Counted from the first letter of the stretch, positions 9,479 to 22,151 are shown. The stretch is DNA of 64,000 nt from DASSJT01 sp963715025 (GCA_963715025.1 CAVQQQ010000002.1:744001-808000); one strand, 5' to 3'. Notes: generated by a model not told the origin, from the sequence alone. Numbers and translations: made by a program.

Positions 9479-11583
9479 GCTCCAGCCTCCTCGGACACGG
9501 AGTCCCCGCCGGCCGGCGGATCGCTCGAGAGCTCGTCGTCGAGCACTTCCCCGGTCATCAGGTTGACGGCCGGCGCTGCGAGGGCCTGCTGAGACAACTC
9601 TGCCGCAATGGCAGCCGCAAGCGCAGGACCAATACCGTCAACGACCTGGAGCTCCTCCGGCGTCGCCGCGCGGATCTTCTTGAGCGAGCCGAAGTGGCGG
9701 AGCAATGCCTTGCGGCGGACCTCCCCGAGCCCGGGCACCTCGTCGAGGCGGCTTGCCGTCATCGCCTTGGACCGGCGCTGCCGGTGGAAGGCAATGGCGA
9801 ATCGGTGGGCCTCGTCGCGAACCCGCTGGAGGAGGTAGAGACCCTCGCTGCTGCGCGGCAGGATGACCGGGAAGTCCTGCCGGGGCAGCCACACCTCCTC
9901 CAGGCGCTTGGCCAGTCCGACGACCGCGACGTCGTCGATGCCCAGGGCATCGAGTGCGGCCTGGGCCGCGTTGGCCTGCGGAAGCCCGCCGTCGACCACG
10001 ACAAGGTTTGGCGGGTAGGCGAACTTGCGAGGGCGTCCCGTCTCCGGGTCGATCCGCTCCGCGACCGGCCCGCCGCCCGGGCCGTAGCCAGCGCCGCCAG
10101 TCGCCCCTGGGTCAGCGAGCCCGTCGTCGGTGTCGGCTGCGTCGGGCCGGATCTCGACGTCGCCACTCTCGACGCGCTCCTCGAGGTAGCGCTGGAACCT
10201 CCGGGTCAGGACCTCTCGCATCGCTGCGGTGTCGTCGGTGGCGCCTTCGTCGTTGCCGCGCACGATGAACCGCCGGTACTCGGACTTGCGCGCGAGGCCG
10301 TCCTCGAACACGACCATCGACGCGACCACCTGCGTGCCCTGCACGTGGCTGACGTCGAAGCACTCGATCCGCAGCGGCGCCTCCGGCAGTTCCAGCGTCT
10401 CCTGGAGCTCGCGAAGCGCCTGGCTGCGGGCCGTCAGGTCGCCCGCGCGCGTGAGCTTGTGGCGCGCCAGGGCCTGTTCGGCGTTGCGCCGCACCGTCTC
10501 CATCAGAGCACGCTTGTCGCCGCGCACCGGCACCCGCAGGTGTACCAGGGAGCCCCGGAGCCCGCTCAGCCAGTCCATGACCGCCTCGGCGTCGGGCGGC
10601 AGCACGGGGACCAGCACCTCGCGGGGAACCCCGTCGCTGGACTCCCCGCCGTAGACCTGCTGGAGGAGGTGCTCGACCACCTCGGGCAGCCCGAGTCCCT
10701 CCTCCACGGACTTGTCGGCAACCCATCCCCGCTGGCCCCTCACCCGGCCGCCGCGCACGTGGAACACCTGCACCGCCGCCTCGAGCTCGTCGTCGGCGAT
10801 GGCGAAGACATCGGCGTCGGTGCCGTCACCGAGGACCACGACCGACTTCTCCAGGGCGCGGTTGAGCGCGGCGATGTCGTCGCGCAGGCGCGCTGCCTGC
10901 TCGAAGTCGAGCTCGGCCGCCGCCGCCCGCATGCTCACCTCGAGCCGCCGCACGAACTTGGCGGTGTTACCCCCCATGAAGTCGCAGAAGTCCTCGGCGA
11001 TCGCCCGGTGCTCCTCCGCCGTCACCCGGCCGACGCACGGGGCCGAGCACTTGTCGATGTAGCCCAGCAGGCACGGCCGGCCGACCTGGCTCGCGCGGCG
11101 GAACACCCCCGAGGAGCACGTGCGCATGGGGAACACCCGCAGCAGGAGGTCCAGCGTCTCCCGGATAGCCCAGGCGTGAGCGTACGGACCGAAGTAGCGC
11201 GTGCCCTTGCGCTTCGCGCCGCGCATCACCTGGGCGCGTGGGAACTCCTCGCCCAGGGTGACGGCGAGATACGGGTAGGACTTGTCGTCGCGGTACTTGA
11301 CGTTGAAGCGCGGGTCGAACTCCTTGATCCAGGAGTACTCCAGCTGGAGCGCCTCGACCTCGGTGGAGACCACGGTCCACTCCACACTGGCGCCGGTGGT
11401 GACCATGGTCGCCGTCCGCGGGTGCAGTGCCGAAATGTCCTGAAAGTAGGACGACAGCCGGGCTCGCAGGGACTTGGCCTTCCCGACGTAGATGACGCGC
11501 CCACCTTTGTCACGGAACCGGTAGACGCCAGGGTCGGTGGGGATCTCCCCCGATGCCGGGCGGTAGGTCGACGGGTCAGCCAC
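9475..11583 (-). CDS. uvrC: Excinuclease ABC subunit UvrC
   Basis: Makes both incisions in nucleotide excision repair with UvrA and UvrB. It is 702 residues long. Domains in order: N-terminal GIY-YIG nuclease (PGVYRFRDKGGRVIYVGKA, about residues 18-36), a UVR motif near 215-245 (LDFEQAARLRDDI), an RNase H-like endonuclease domain (IECFDVSHVQGT and VVVDGGLPQ) and two C-terminal helix-hairpin-helix motifs near 620-690. A Gly/Asp-rich insert sits just before the second nuclease half. The start GTG 11583 has no Shine-Dalgarno but a TAGGGT hexamer 6 nt upstream, suggesting a leaderless message. Confidence 0.96.
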   Translation of the reverse strand: MADPSTYRPASGEIPTDPGVYRFRDKGGRVIYVGKAKSLRARLSSYFQDISALHPRTATMVTTGASVEWTVVSTEVEALQLEYSWIKEFDPRFNVKYRDDKSYPYLAVTLGEEFPRAQVMRGAKRKGTRYFGPYAHAWAIRETLDLLLRVFPMRTCSSGVFRRASQVGRPCLLGYIDKCSAPCVGRVTAEEHRAIAEDFCDFMGGNTAKFVRRLEVSMRAAAAELDFEQAARLRDDIAALNRALEKSVVVLGDGTDADVFAIADDELEAAVQVFHVRGGRVRGQRGWVADKSVEEGLGLPEVVEHLLQQVYGGESSDGVPREVLVPVLPPDAEAVMDWLSGLRGSLVHLRVPVRGDKRALMETVRRNAEQALARHKLTRAGDLTARSQALRELQETLELPEAPLRIECFDVSHVQGTQVVASMVVFEDGLARKSEYRRFIVRGNDEGATDDTAAMREVLTRRFQRYLEERVESGDVEIRPDAADTDDGLADPGATGGAGYGPGGGPVAERIDPETGRPRKFAYPPNLVVVDGGLPQANAAQAALDALGIDDVAVVGLAKRLEEVWLPRQDFPVILPRSSEGLYLLQRVRDEAHRFAIAFHRQRRSKAMTASRLDEVPGLGEVRRKALLRHFGSLKKIRAATPEELQVVDGIGPALAAAIAAELSQQALAAPAVNLMTGEVLDDELSSDPPAGGDSVSEEAGA

Positions 11584-11589
11584 ACCACC

Positions 11590-11595
11590 ACCCTA
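11590..11595 (-). promoter_or_regulatory. Putative leaderless promoter -10 (TAGGGT) of uvrC
   Basis: TAGGGT on the minus strand ends 6 nt before the uvrC GTG, so transcription would begin at or next to the start codon. No Shine-Dalgarno is present to offer an alternative. No clear -35 is visible. Confidence 0.5.
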
Positions 11596-11624
11596 TGAGG
11601 GGCGGCCGACGGCGACACGCCCGG

Positions 11625-12164
11625 TCAGGACACCGTGACGGTGCCGCCGCTCAGGGTCGCTGTCCTGCCCGCGAGGGGGCGGGTCGCCGGCCCCTGCACG
11701 ACGGCCCCGGTCGCGATGTCGAACCGGCTCCCGTGGCAGGGACAGTTGATCGTGCCGCCCGAGACGTCGGCGACGGTGCACCCGGCATGGGTGCACACGG
11801 CCGAGAACGCCTTGAACTCCCCGGCCTTGGGTTGGGTCACCACCACGTTCGCGCTGTCAACCACCGTGCCGCCACCGACCGGGACGCTGGCGGCCTGCAC
11901 CGCGCCGCCCCCCGACCCCCCTGAGCCACCGTCGCCGCCGGAGCCGCCGGAGCCGCCGGAGGCGCAGGCGGCCATGCCCGCTGCGAGACCCACGGCGCCC
12001 AGCGCCATCAGCGCGCTGCGGCGCGTGCATCGCGAGCCGGCGCAGACGGCGTCCACGGGGCCGGCGCCCGGACTCGCGGCCGGATCTGCGGCCGCTCTGG
12101 CCTCCCGGCCAAGGGCCGGTTCTGCGGGAGTCGTGTGGCGGCGGTCGGTGTGGACGGAGTCCAT
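11625..12164 (-). CDS. Rieske [2Fe-2S] domain lipoprotein
   Basis: Secreted, membrane-anchored iron-sulfur protein, probably an electron carrier. It is 179 residues from ATG 12164, chosen for its GGAGG ribosome site (an upstream in-frame start lacks one). An N-terminal hydrophilic region is followed by a twin-arginine pair (residues 48-49), a hydrophobic segment and the lipobox MAAC with Cys67. A Gly/Ser linker of about 20 residues follows. The cluster ligands are Cys124, His126, Cys141 and His144, with Cys129 and Cys143 placed for the Rieske disulfide. Its redox partner is not in the window. Confidence 0.88.
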   Translation of the reverse strand: MDSVHTDRRHTTPAEPALGREARAAADPAASPGAGPVDAVCAGSRCTRRSALMALGAVGLAAGMAACASGGSGGSGGDGGSGGSGGGAVQAASVPVGGGTVVDSANVVVTQPKAGEFKAFSAVCTHAGCTVADVSGGTINCPCHGSRFDIATGAVVQGPATRPLAGRTATLSGGTVTVS

Positions 12165-12409
12165 GAAGTGCCCCTCCAGCGCGTGGCGAGCAGGCGGCAT
12201 ACACCTGCCGTTGTCGTCGTGGTTTGCGCAGTATGCCGGTCTGCTCCTGTGGGGTGCCTGTGCGGCAGGTCACCGGCAGATAACGACCTAGACACGTCCT
12301 GAGGCGAGGTGGGCACAGGCGCGCGGCTTCGGTCTAGTGTTCCCTTGCTCGCGGGAAACGTGAGCCGACGAGCGTGTGCTCGGGAGAGAAATTGTTTTCA
12401 GGAGGAATC

Positions 12410-13630
12410 GTGCCTCAGCGTTCCGTGGTAACCGTTGGCACGTCGCTGTTGGTGGCCTCGCTCGCGCTCGCCGGGTGTGGTACCCGTGGCGACAACGGCG
12501 GCTCCAGCGGCGACAGCGGCAACAAGGTTGCCAAGATTGGCGTCATCGCCCCGCTGTCGGGTGACCTGTCGGCACTCGGCAAGGGCATCCAGCATTCGGT
12601 CGAGCTCGCGGTGAAGCAGGCCAACGACAGCAAGACCATCCCGGGATGGACCCTCGAGGTCGTCGCCAAGGACGACCAGGCCACGCCTGACGTGGGCAAG
12701 AACGCTGCGACCGCTCTCGTGAGCGACAAGGACGTGGTCGGTGTCGTCGGCACCCTCAACTCCAGCGTCGCCCAGAGCGTGCAGCCGGTCCTTGCGGCGG
12801 CCAACATCACCCAGGTCTCGCCGGCCAACACCAACCCGACCCTGACCCAGGGTGCGGACTTCAAGACCGCTCCGAAGCGGACCTACCCGACCTACTTCCG
12901 CACCTGCACGACGGACGCGGTCCAGGGTCCGTTCGCAGCTCGCTACCTGTTCCAGAAGGCGGGCATCAAGTCGGTCGCCACGGTCCACGACAAGAAGACG
13001 TACGGCCAGGGCCTGGTCGAGGCCTTCACCGAGGAGTTCAAGAAGCTCGGCGGCACCATCGTGGCGGCGGAGACGATCAACCCCGACGAGGACAAGTACG
13101 ACGCGGTGATCTCCAAGATCAAGCCGAAGTCGCCGAAGGCCGTCTACTACGGCGGTGAGTACCCGCAGGCTGGGCCGTTCTCGCAGCAGATGAAGGCCGC
13201 CGGCCTCAACATCCCGCTCATGGGCGGCGACGGCATCTACTCCGGCGAGTTCATCAAGCTGGCCGGCACCACCGCCACTGGCGACCTGGCCACCTCGGTC
13301 GGCGCGCCGGTCGAGACCCTGGCGTCCGCGAAGAAGTTCGTCGACGACTACAAGGCCGCCAACTACCCCGACCCGTACGAGGCCTACGGCGCCTACTCGT
13401 ACGACGCCGCCAACGCGATCATCAACGCCCTGAAGGTGTCCCTGGCCAGCGCCAAGGACGCGACCTCGGCCCGCCAGGCCACGGTCGCCGCGATGAGCAG
13501 CATCTCGTTCGACGGCGCGACGGGCAAGGTCGCGTTCGACCAGTACGGCGACACCACCTCGCGCGTCCTGACCGTCTACCAGGTCAAGGCCGGCGCCTGG
13601 GCGCCGATCAACACCGAAGAGTTCAAGTAG
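12410..13630 (+). CDS. livK: Branched-chain amino-acid ABC transporter, substrate-binding lipoprotein
   Basis: Extracytoplasmic receptor of a Liv-type importer. It is 406 residues from GTG 12410, chosen for the strong AGGAGG 5 nt upstream. The signal peptide ends in the lipobox LAGC (Cys23), followed by a Gly/Ser linker. The mature protein has the type I periplasmic-binding fold (KIGVIAPLSGDLSALG near residue 43; DKKTYGQGL; YSYDAANAI). It is the first gene of a five-gene Liv operon and is separated from livH by a strong hairpin. Substrate is inferred from family; related receptors bind amides or other amino acids. Confidence 0.92.
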   Translation: MPQRSVVTVGTSLLVASLALAGCGTRGDNGGSSGDSGNKVAKIGVIAPLSGDLSALGKGIQHSVELAVKQANDSKTIPGWTLEVVAKDDQATPDVGKNAATALVSDKDVVGVVGTLNSSVAQSVQPVLAAANITQVSPANTNPTLTQGADFKTAPKRTYPTYFRTCTTDAVQGPFAARYLFQKAGIKSVATVHDKKTYGQGLVEAFTEEFKKLGGTIVAAETINPDEDKYDAVISKIKPKSPKAVYYGGEYPQAGPFSQQMKAAGLNIPLMGGDGIYSGEFIKLAGTTATGDLATSVGAPVETLASAKKFVDDYKAANYPDPYEAYGAYSYDAANAIINALKVSLASAKDATSARQATVAAMSSISFDGATGKVAFDQYGDTTSRVLTVYQVKAGAWAPINTEEFK

Positions 13631-13643
13631 TCGAACCCTTGAG

Positions 13644-13674
13644 CAGCGGGGGCGGGCTGTGCCCGCCCCCGCTG
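13644..13674 (+). terminator. Strong hairpin between livK and livH (partial terminator or mRNA stabiliser)
   Basis: A perfect 14-bp inverted repeat (CAGCGGGGGCGGGC and its complement) with a 3-nt TGT loop starts 14 bp after the livK stop. Such intercistronic hairpins commonly stabilise or attenuate transcripts so that the binding protein is made in excess of the membrane subunits. No T-tract follows. Confidence 0.6.
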
Positions 13675-13795
13675 TGCGTCCCGGCGCAACCTGCTGGTGC
13701 CGCGGGCACGGCACCAAACGCATTCCCGCAACCCCTGCCGTCCCGGGCGGGCAGCCGCTAGGTTTCTCACCATCTCCCCACCCCAGGAGGTCGAC

Positions 13796-14764
13796 GTGGA
13801 CATTTTCGCCCAGCAGCTCATCAACGGGCTGACCCTGGGTTCGCTGTACGCCCTGATCGCTGTCGGCTACACCGTGGTCTACGGCATCGTCCAGTTGATC
13901 AACTTCGCCCATGGCGAGGTCTTCATGATCGGTGCCTTCGGCGCACTCACCACCTCGCTCGTCCTTTTCAACGGTCAGACGGCGGTCTGGGTGCTTCCCA
14001 TCATGATCATCGGCGCCATGATCGCATCAGTGACCACGGCGGTCCTCATGGAGCGGATCGCCTACCGCCCGCTCCGACACGCGCCGCGCCTGGCCCCGCT
14101 CATCACCGCCATCGGCATCTCGGTGTTCCTCCAGGAGATCGTCCGAGTCGGCTACAACGACCCGACTCTGTTCATCAGCGACTGGAACCCGCTCGACCTC
14201 CCCGACGCCAAGCAGCGCATCCCGTTCCCCCAGATCGACGTCGTGACCGGCCCGGCCTTCACCGTCGGAGGCGTCACGATCCAGCGGTCCGCGATCTTCA
14301 CCATCGGCTGCCTCATCGTGTCGGCGGCACTGCTGTGGTACTTCGTCAGCCGCACCAAGATGGGTCGCGGCATGCAGGCTGTCTCCCAGGATCCTGACAC
14401 CGCGCGCCTGATGGGCATCAACGTCGACCGCGTCATCGTCATCGCGTTCGCCATCGGTGCCGTCCTGGCCGCCGTCGCCGGCGTCGCACAGGGGCTCCAG
14501 AACGGCAATATCAACTTCAGGATGGGCTTCCTCGCCGGCCTCAAAGCCTTCACGGCCGCAGTGCTCGGCGGCATCGGCAACATCCAGGGCGCCGTCCTCG
14601 GCGGCCTCGTTCTTGGCCTGGTCGAGGCCATGGCGACGCAGTACATCCCGGGACAGTTCGGCGGGACGCCGTGGAAGGACGTGTGGGCCTTCGCCCTGCT
14701 GATCATCGTCCTCGTCTTCAGGCCTGAGGGCCTGCTCGGAGCCAGGGTGGTGGACCGCGCATGA
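13796..14764 (+). CDS. livH: Branched-chain amino-acid ABC transporter permease LivH
   Basis: Integral membrane subunit of the importer. It is 322 residues from GTG 13796, supported by CCAGGAGG upstream. There are about eight hydrophobic segments. The family N-terminus (QQLINGLTLGSLYALIAVGY) and the EAA-like cytoplasmic loop near MGRGMQAVSQDPDTARLMGI are present. The stop overlaps the livM start by 4 nt (ATGA). Confidence 0.94.
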   Translation: MDIFAQQLINGLTLGSLYALIAVGYTVVYGIVQLINFAHGEVFMIGAFGALTTSLVLFNGQTAVWVLPIMIIGAMIASVTTAVLMERIAYRPLRHAPRLAPLITAIGISVFLQEIVRVGYNDPTLFISDWNPLDLPDAKQRIPFPQIDVVTGPAFTVGGVTIQRSAIFTIGCLIVSAALLWYFVSRTKMGRGMQAVSQDPDTARLMGINVDRVIVIAFAIGAVLAAVAGVAQGLQNGNINFRMGFLAGLKAFTAAVLGGIGNIQGAVLGGLVLGLVEAMATQYIPGQFGGTPWKDVWAFALLIIVLVFRPEGLLGARVVDRA

Positions 14765-16542
14765 CCAGGGAACCCCGAAACCCCGACCCCGCCGTGGTCC
14801 ACGAGGAACGGCCCGAAGAGGTCCTCGAGGAGGTCGCGGAGGGCTGGCGCGAGAAGATGTCCGCCCGCCACGCCCCTAAGGCCTTCCCCCTCGCCGTCCT
14901 CGGCGGCGTGCTCCTCGTGGTCAGCGGACTCCTGTCGTGGTCCTTCGACAACCGCATCCTGGGCGACATCTCGATCCGCTTCTACCCCGCAGGCATCCAG
15001 GCGTTTGCCATCGTGCTCGGGGTCGCGGCCCTGGCCCTCGCGATGCTCGCTCGGCGCGGGGTCGTCTGGCTCAACCCCGGCCGCGGTCTGCTCTACCTCG
15101 GCACGTTCACCACGCTGGTGGTGGTCATCGCCCTGGTGGCGGTGACCACCCAGGCCGGTGGCCTCATCAACATCAACGAGGGAGGCTGGATCGCCCTGGT
15201 CGGTGCCGTTCTGGTCTGGGCCGGCGGCGTCTTGGCCCCTGAGCGAGACATCAACGTCCGCGCCTGGCCGCGGCTGAACAGCTATGCGGAGATCGGCCTC
15301 GTCGTCGTGGCCATGGCCGTGGTGCTCTTCTCCGCGGCGTATGCCCTCAACCTGGAGGACGGCGTCACGTTCTTCTGCTTCCTGATCCTGCTCGGCGGTC
15401 TCGTCGGGGCGGTACTCGCCTCAGGGGCGGGTGCCTATTTCGGCTTCATCGCGCAGCAGCACCGCCAGGTGCTGATGCTGGCCGCGCTGGCGGTGGCGTT
15501 CCTGTTCCCGTTCACCCAGAACGGGTCCGACGCCAACATGTCGATCGCAACCCAGATCCTGATCTTCGCGTCCACAGCGATGGGCCTCAACATCGTCGTC
15601 GGCCTCGCCGGCCTCCTGGACCTCGGGTACATCGCCTTCCTCGGCATCGGCGCGTACGTCGGCGCCATGCTGTCGACGTCCGCGTTCGCCACCTTTGTCC
15701 ACTGGAAGCCTCCGTTCCTCGTCGTGATGGCCATCGGCGCGGCGGCCGCGGCGACCGCAGGTCTCATCATCGGCTCGCCCACCCTGCGCGTCTCCGGCGA
15801 CTACCTCGCGATCGTGACCCTCGCCTTCGGAGAGATGTTCCGGCTGTCGATGTTCAACCTCGACGGCAACAACGGACCAGACCTCACCAACGGACCCAAC
15901 GGCATACCGGCCATCCCCGACCTCCATCTCGGCGGGTTCGACTTCGGGCAGCCGCACGTGTTGTTCGGGGTCACCCTCGGCCGCTTCGCCAACTACTACT
16001 TCGTGCTGCTGGTCTATGTCGCCTTCGTGATCCTGGTCTTCACCAGGCTCAACAACAGTCGCATCGGCCGTGGCTGGGTGGCCATCCGCGAGGATGAGCG
16101 CGCCGCCGAGGCCATGGGCGTCAACGTCTTCGGCCTGAAACTGGTGGCCTTTGCCGGGGGCGCCTTCCTTGCCGGCCTGGCCGGCACGATCAAGGCGCAT
16201 CAGGACAGCTCGGTCACACCGGACCAGTACGTCTTCCTCGAATCTGCCTTCCTGCTGGCGGCCATCGTGCTCGGAGGCATGGGCACGGTGGGCGGTGTCC
16301 TCGTGGGCGCCACCATCCTGAAGCTGCTGCCCGAGAAGCTGCGCGGCTTCAACGACTACCGACTCATGCTGTTCGGCCTCCTCCTGGTGCTGATGATGAG
16401 GTTCCGACCCGAGGGCATCGTCCCCAGCCGCCGGCGCCAGCTCGAGTTCCACGAGGAGGACGAGCACCTCGCCGATCTGGTCGAGAGTGAACACCTGGAA
16501 GACGTCGGGTCTGCGGACATGAGCCTGGAGGACGTGAAGTGA
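14761..16542 (+). CDS. livM: Branched-chain amino-acid ABC transporter permease LivM, long form with extra N-terminal membrane region
   Basis: Second permease subunit. It is 593 residues long, whereas typical LivM proteins have roughly 300-450. The standard permease part begins near residue 260 (ATQILIFASTAMGLNIVVGL) and contains YIAFLGIGAYVGA, SGDYLAIVTLAFGE and the EAA-like loop RGWVAIREDERAAEAMG. Ahead of it lie an acidic cytoplasmic head of ~45 residues and about six to seven additional hydrophobic segments. It ends in an acidic tail. The stop overlaps the livG start by 4 nt. The role of the extension is unknown. Confidence 0.92.
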   Translation: MTREPRNPDPAVVHEERPEEVLEEVAEGWREKMSARHAPKAFPLAVLGGVLLVVSGLLSWSFDNRILGDISIRFYPAGIQAFAIVLGVAALALAMLARRGVVWLNPGRGLLYLGTFTTLVVVIALVAVTTQAGGLININEGGWIALVGAVLVWAGGVLAPERDINVRAWPRLNSYAEIGLVVVAMAVVLFSAAYALNLEDGVTFFCFLILLGGLVGAVLASGAGAYFGFIAQQHRQVLMLAALAVAFLFPFTQNGSDANMSIATQILIFASTAMGLNIVVGLAGLLDLGYIAFLGIGAYVGAMLSTSAFATFVHWKPPFLVVMAIGAAAAATAGLIIGSPTLRVSGDYLAIVTLAFGEMFRLSMFNLDGNNGPDLTNGPNGIPAIPDLHLGGFDFGQPHVLFGVTLGRFANYYFVLLVYVAFVILVFTRLNNSRIGRGWVAIREDERAAEAMGVNVFGLKLVAFAGGAFLAGLAGTIKAHQDSSVTPDQYVFLESAFLLAAIVLGGMGTVGGVLVGATILKLLPEKLRGFNDYRLMLFGLLLVLMMRFRPEGIVPSRRRQLEFHEEDEHLADLVESEHLEDVGSADMSLEDVK

Positions 16543-17366
16543 CGGTCACCGAACAGGCCGCGTCCACCCCTGCGACCACCGGCCAGCCGGTCCTCCAGGC
16601 CGAGGGCGTCGTGATGCAGTTCGGCGGCCTCCTGGCCGTCAACAACGTGTCCATGACGGTCAACGAGGGCGAGATCGTCGGCCTCATCGGCCCGAACGGA
16701 GCCGGCAAGACCACGTTCTTCAACTGCCTCACCGGCATGTACAAGCCGACCGGAGGGCGGGTCACGCTGCTCGGCACCGAACTCCCGCCCAAGCCACGAG
16801 CCGTGGCGATCGCGGGGATGGCGCGGACGTTCCAGAACATCCGCCTCTTCGGCAACATGACGGCACTGGAGAACGTCATGGTCGGGCGCTACTGCCGCAC
16901 CTCCTCGGCGGCCTTCACGTCGATCATTCGCGGGCCCAAGTTCCGGCGCGAGGAGGAGGCCACCCGCACCCGCGCACAGGAACTGCTCGACTTCGTCGGC
17001 CTGGGCAAGTCCACCGAGCTGCTCGCCCGGAACATGCCCTATGGCGACCAGCGCCGGCTGGAGATTGCCCGGGCTCTTGCCACGGACCCCAAGCTGCTGC
17101 TTCTCGACGAGCCGACGGCCGGCATGAACCCCCTCGAGACCCGCCAGGCCAGCGACCTGATCTTCAAGATCCGGGACAGCGGGACGGCCGTCGTGGTGAT
17201 CGAGCACGACATGCGGTTCATCTTCAGTCTCTGCGACCGAGTGCTGTGCCTCGTCCGCGGTGAGCTGCTGGTCGAAGGCACGCCGGACCAGGTGCAGTCG
17301 GACCCCCGCGTCATCGAGGCCTACATCGGCTCTGGTGAGGAAGCCGACGAGGAGGGCGACCGATGA
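16539..17366 (+). CDS. livG: Branched-chain amino-acid ABC transporter ATPase LivG
   Basis: One of two ATP-hydrolysing subunits. It is 275 residues from GTG 16539. Walker A is GPNGAGKTT near residue 51, the ABC signature is the LivG-type MPYGDQRRLEIARAL, Walker B is LLLLDEPTAGMNP and the switch His is in VVIEHDM. An N-terminal ~20-residue extension precedes the ABC domain. It overlaps livF by 4 nt (ATGA). Confidence 0.94.
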   Translation: MTVTEQAASTPATTGQPVLQAEGVVMQFGGLLAVNNVSMTVNEGEIVGLIGPNGAGKTTFFNCLTGMYKPTGGRVTLLGTELPPKPRAVAIAGMARTFQNIRLFGNMTALENVMVGRYCRTSSAAFTSIIRGPKFRREEEATRTRAQELLDFVGLGKSTELLARNMPYGDQRRLEIARALATDPKLLLLDEPTAGMNPLETRQASDLIFKIRDSGTAVVVIEHDMRFIFSLCDRVLCLVRGELLVEGTPDQVQSDPRVIEAYIGSGEEADEEGDR

Positions 17367-18076
17367 GCGCCATGCTCGAGATCCGGGACCTCGTCGTCTC
17401 CTACGGGAAGATCAAGGCCGTCAAGGGCATCTCCTTCACCGTCGACGAGGGCGAGGTGGTCACGCTCATCGGCACCAACGGGGCGGGGAAGACCACCACG
17501 CTGCGCACCATCTCCGGGCTGCTGCGGCCCACGAGCGGAAGCATCTCCTTCATGGGCCAGCGGATCGACGAGACCCCTCCCCATGACATCGTCTCCCTCG
17601 GGCTGGCCCACTCCCCGGAGGGGCGCCGGATCTTCCCCCGGCTGACCGTCGAGGAGAACCTCATGCTCGGCGCGTTTGCCCGTCGCGACAGCGAGGTGGC
17701 CCAAGACCTGCAGGCCGCCTACGAGCTGTTCCCGATCCTCGGCGAGCGGGCCAAGCAGCCGGCCGGCACCTTCTCCGGCGGGGAGCAGCAGATGCTCGCC
17801 ATGGGCCGCGCGATGATGAGCCGCCCGAAGCTGCTGATGCTCGACGAGCCCTCGATGGGCCTGTCCCCGATCATGATGAAGCGCATCATGACCACCGTGA
17901 GCACGCTGCAAAGCCAGGGCACCACGATCCTGCTTGTCGAGCAGAACGCCCAGGCCGCGCTCAACCGCGCGAACAAGGGCTACGTGCTCGAGGTCGGCAA
18001 GATCGTGCTGTCTGGCTCGGGCAAGGAGCTCCTGGCCAGCGACGATGTCCGCAAGGCGTATCTGGGCGAGGACTGA
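17363..18076 (+). CDS. livF: Branched-chain amino-acid ABC transporter ATPase LivF
   Basis: Second ATPase subunit of the importer. It is 237 residues long. Walker A GTNGAGKTT lies near residue 37, the signature is FSGGEQQMLAMGRA and Walker B is LLMLDEPSMGLSP. The LivF-type C-terminus SGSGKELLASDDVRKAYLG is present. It is the last gene of livKHMGF; an NmrA-like gene begins 20 bp later on the same strand. Confidence 0.94.
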   Translation: MSAMLEIRDLVVSYGKIKAVKGISFTVDEGEVVTLIGTNGAGKTTTLRTISGLLRPTSGSISFMGQRIDETPPHDIVSLGLAHSPEGRRIFPRLTVEENLMLGAFARRDSEVAQDLQAAYELFPILGERAKQPAGTFSGGEQQMLAMGRAMMSRPKLLMLDEPSMGLSPIMMKRIMTTVSTLQSQGTTILLVEQNAQAALNRANKGYVLEVGKIVLSGSGKELLASDDVRKAYLGED

Positions 18077-18095
18077 GCGCCGCACCGGGCCCGCC

Positions 18096-18947
18096 ATGGA
18101 CGCCCGCGACCCTATCGCCCTCACAGGCTCCACTGGAGCCCTGGGTGGCAGGGTCGCGCGGCTGTGCGCGGATGCCGGTATGCCGGTGCGCCTCCTCGTG
18201 CGCGACCCCTCGCGGGCTCCTGCGCTGGGCGGGGCGGAAGTGCGGCCGTTCAGCGGCTACGCCGGGGGCGACGCGGCCGAGGCCCTGGCCGGCACGCGGG
18301 TGCTGTTCATGGTGTCGGGCTCGGAGCGCCCGGACCGCCTCGCAGAGCACGTGGCCTTCGTCGACTCGGCAGCCGCCGCCGGCGTCGAGCACATCGTCTA
18401 CACGTCATTCCTCGGCGCCTCGCCAACGGCCACCTTCACCCTGGCGCGGGACCACTGGGCAACCGAGGAGCACCTGCGCAGCTCGGGGATGGCGTGGACG
18501 TTCCTGCGCGACAGCATCTACCTCGATTTCCTGCCGCTGATGGCCGGCCCCGATGGGATCCTGCGCGGGCCTGCCGGGAGCGGCCGTGTGGCTGCCGTGG
18601 CCCGGGCCGACGTGGCCCGGAGCGCGGTCGCGGTGCTGAAGGCGCCCGGCGAGCACCGGAACCGCACCTACGACCTGACCGGGCCTGAGGCACTGACCAT
18701 GACCGAGGCCTGTGTCATCCTGGGCGACCACCTCGGGCATGCGGTGCGGTTCGTCGACGAGACCGTCGAGGAGGCACGGGTGTCGCGGGCCACCTGGGAT
18801 CCGCCGGAATGGCAGATGCAGGCGTGGATCACCACGTACCTCGCGATCGCGCGGGGCGAGCTCGCGACCGTCAGCGGCGACGTCGAGGCGCTGACGGGGC
18901 GGCGACCGCTGTCCCTGGCCCAGCTGCTGGAGCAGGCGGACACGTAA
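18096..18947 (+). CDS. NAD(P)-binding NmrA-like / atypical SDR family protein
   Basis: A 283-residue Rossmann-fold protein. The dinucleotide motif is TGSTGALGGRVA (residues 10-21), followed by VRLLVRDPSRAP. The segment YTSFLGASPTATFTLARDHW resembles the QorB/NmrA group, where the usual Tyr-Lys catalytic pair is lost. It could be a quinone oxidoreductase-like enzyme or a redox-sensing regulator. It begins 20 bp after livF and has little Shine-Dalgarno, so it may be read through from the Liv operon. The exact substrate cannot be told. Confidence 0.8.
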   Translation: MDARDPIALTGSTGALGGRVARLCADAGMPVRLLVRDPSRAPALGGAEVRPFSGYAGGDAAEALAGTRVLFMVSGSERPDRLAEHVAFVDSAAAAGVEHIVYTSFLGASPTATFTLARDHWATEEHLRSSGMAWTFLRDSIYLDFLPLMAGPDGILRGPAGSGRVAAVARADVARSAVAVLKAPGEHRNRTYDLTGPEALTMTEACVILGDHLGHAVRFVDETVEEARVSRATWDPPEWQMQAWITTYLAIARGELATVSGDVEALTGRRPLSLAQLLEQADT

Positions 18948-18984
18948 CAGGGCCCGGCGCCGGCGGGTTGCCTGTCGGCCGTGG

Positions 18985-22068
<3,084 letters not shown>

Positions 22069-22075
22069 GGACAGA

Positions 22076-22081
22076 ATGCTA
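22076..22081 (-). promoter_or_regulatory. Putative leaderless promoter -10 (TAGCAT) of uvrA
   Basis: TAGCAT on the minus strand ends 7 nt before GTG 22068 and helps fix that codon as the uvrA start. I looked for a LexA-type palindrome nearby and saw none. Confidence 0.5.
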
Positions 22082-22151
22082 GGCGTCGCCACCGACATCG
22101 CGGACACTGCGGCCCTACTGGTGCCTGCGCGGCCCCGCCAGCCCACCGGCA

